This document shows positions 63,961 to 64,000 of a stretch of DNA of 64,000 nucleotides, piece after piece. The translations under genes and the position numbers were made by a program. Source of the stretch: an uncultured Fidelibacterota bacterium (lineage in GTDB: Bacteria > Fidelibacterota > Marinisomatia > Marinisomatales > TCS55); the NCBI GenBank assembly GCA_902615915.1, contig CACMQQ010000004.1, forward strand, positions 62,001-126,000, written 5' to 3'. Below the pieces are notes generated by a model. It saw only the letters and a list, made by a program, of their open reading frames with translations, was not told the DNA's origin and did not search any database. Within the stretch, counting starts at the first letter, position 1. Each line of letters starts with the position of its first letter.

Positions 63961-64000
63961 TTAACCAACCTATCGAAGGGAGACCCCTAAATTTAAAATT

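Overview
This window is a contiguous piece of an AT-rich bacterial chromosome with no rRNA, no tRNA that I could recognise, and no CRISPR array, transposase or prophage. Two features suggest a Gram-negative marine member of the Fibrobacteres-Chlorobi-Bacteroidetes neighbourhood, possibly Marinimicrobia/SAR406. One is the C-terminal 'NYPNPFNPAT...' FlgD-like/type IX secretion (T9SS) sorting module on giant secreted proteins. The other is the general gene set (LptF/G permease, DsbD, HtrA, YfhO, DUF255, lipoproteins, FadL/PorV-like barrel). The lineage is an inference from protein style, not from a marker-gene comparison.

Region 1 (1-20361, + strand) holds surface and secreted proteins. It has the 3' part of one multidomain protein (the start lies left of the window), then a 4471-residue giant. 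The giant alternates propeller-like repeat blocks with SWM-type Ig-like repeats and ends with Fn3, beta-helix, anchor, dockerin-like and sorting domains. A 928-residue MORN/YwqK-repeat lipoprotein follows. The two large proteins end in a practically identical 822-bp module (two mismatches) that is much more GC-rich than the DNA just before it.

Region 2 (20358-27691) holds an AGCS amino acid symporter (-), an LptF/LptG-family permease (+), and a coupled minus-strand pair. The pair is an 1132-residue envelope protein followed by a FadL/PorV-like outer-membrane barrel. The envelope protein carries a ~150-residue module that also occurs as an insert in the giant protein of region 1.

Region 3 (27807-43939, - strand) is a dense housekeeping block. 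In transcription order it runs pyrF, pyrE, cyclophilin, dsbD, a TlpA-like thioredoxin, htrA, ileS, a dksA/traR-like gene, lspA, rluD, xerC, pckA, metK and ahcY, ending at a strong hairpin terminator. It links pyrimidine synthesis, envelope redox and proteolysis, lipoprotein maturation, tRNA charging, gluconeogenesis and the activated-methyl cycle.

Region 4 (44007-49808) holds a small GNAT gene, a sodium:solute symporter (-), a DUF255 thioredoxin-fold protein and a DAACS dicarboxylate/glutamate symporter. After these comes an intergenic gene for a structured RNA with a perfect -10 box, long closing stems, an open central bubble with a small hairpin on its 3' side, and an immediate terminator. 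It looks like a 6S RNA (ssrS).

Region 5 (49807-63960, - strand) is a run of tightly packed, mostly overlapping genes. In transcription order it holds two family-2 glycosyltransferases, a Wzx/MATE-type flippase, a YfhO membrane protein, an orphan histidine kinase, yajC, fmt, rsmB, a PASTA protein, a DGK1/SEC59-like lipid kinase, a BatA-type VWA protein and hflX. The BatA-type gene is broken near its 5' end by one extra base in an eight-base homopolymer.
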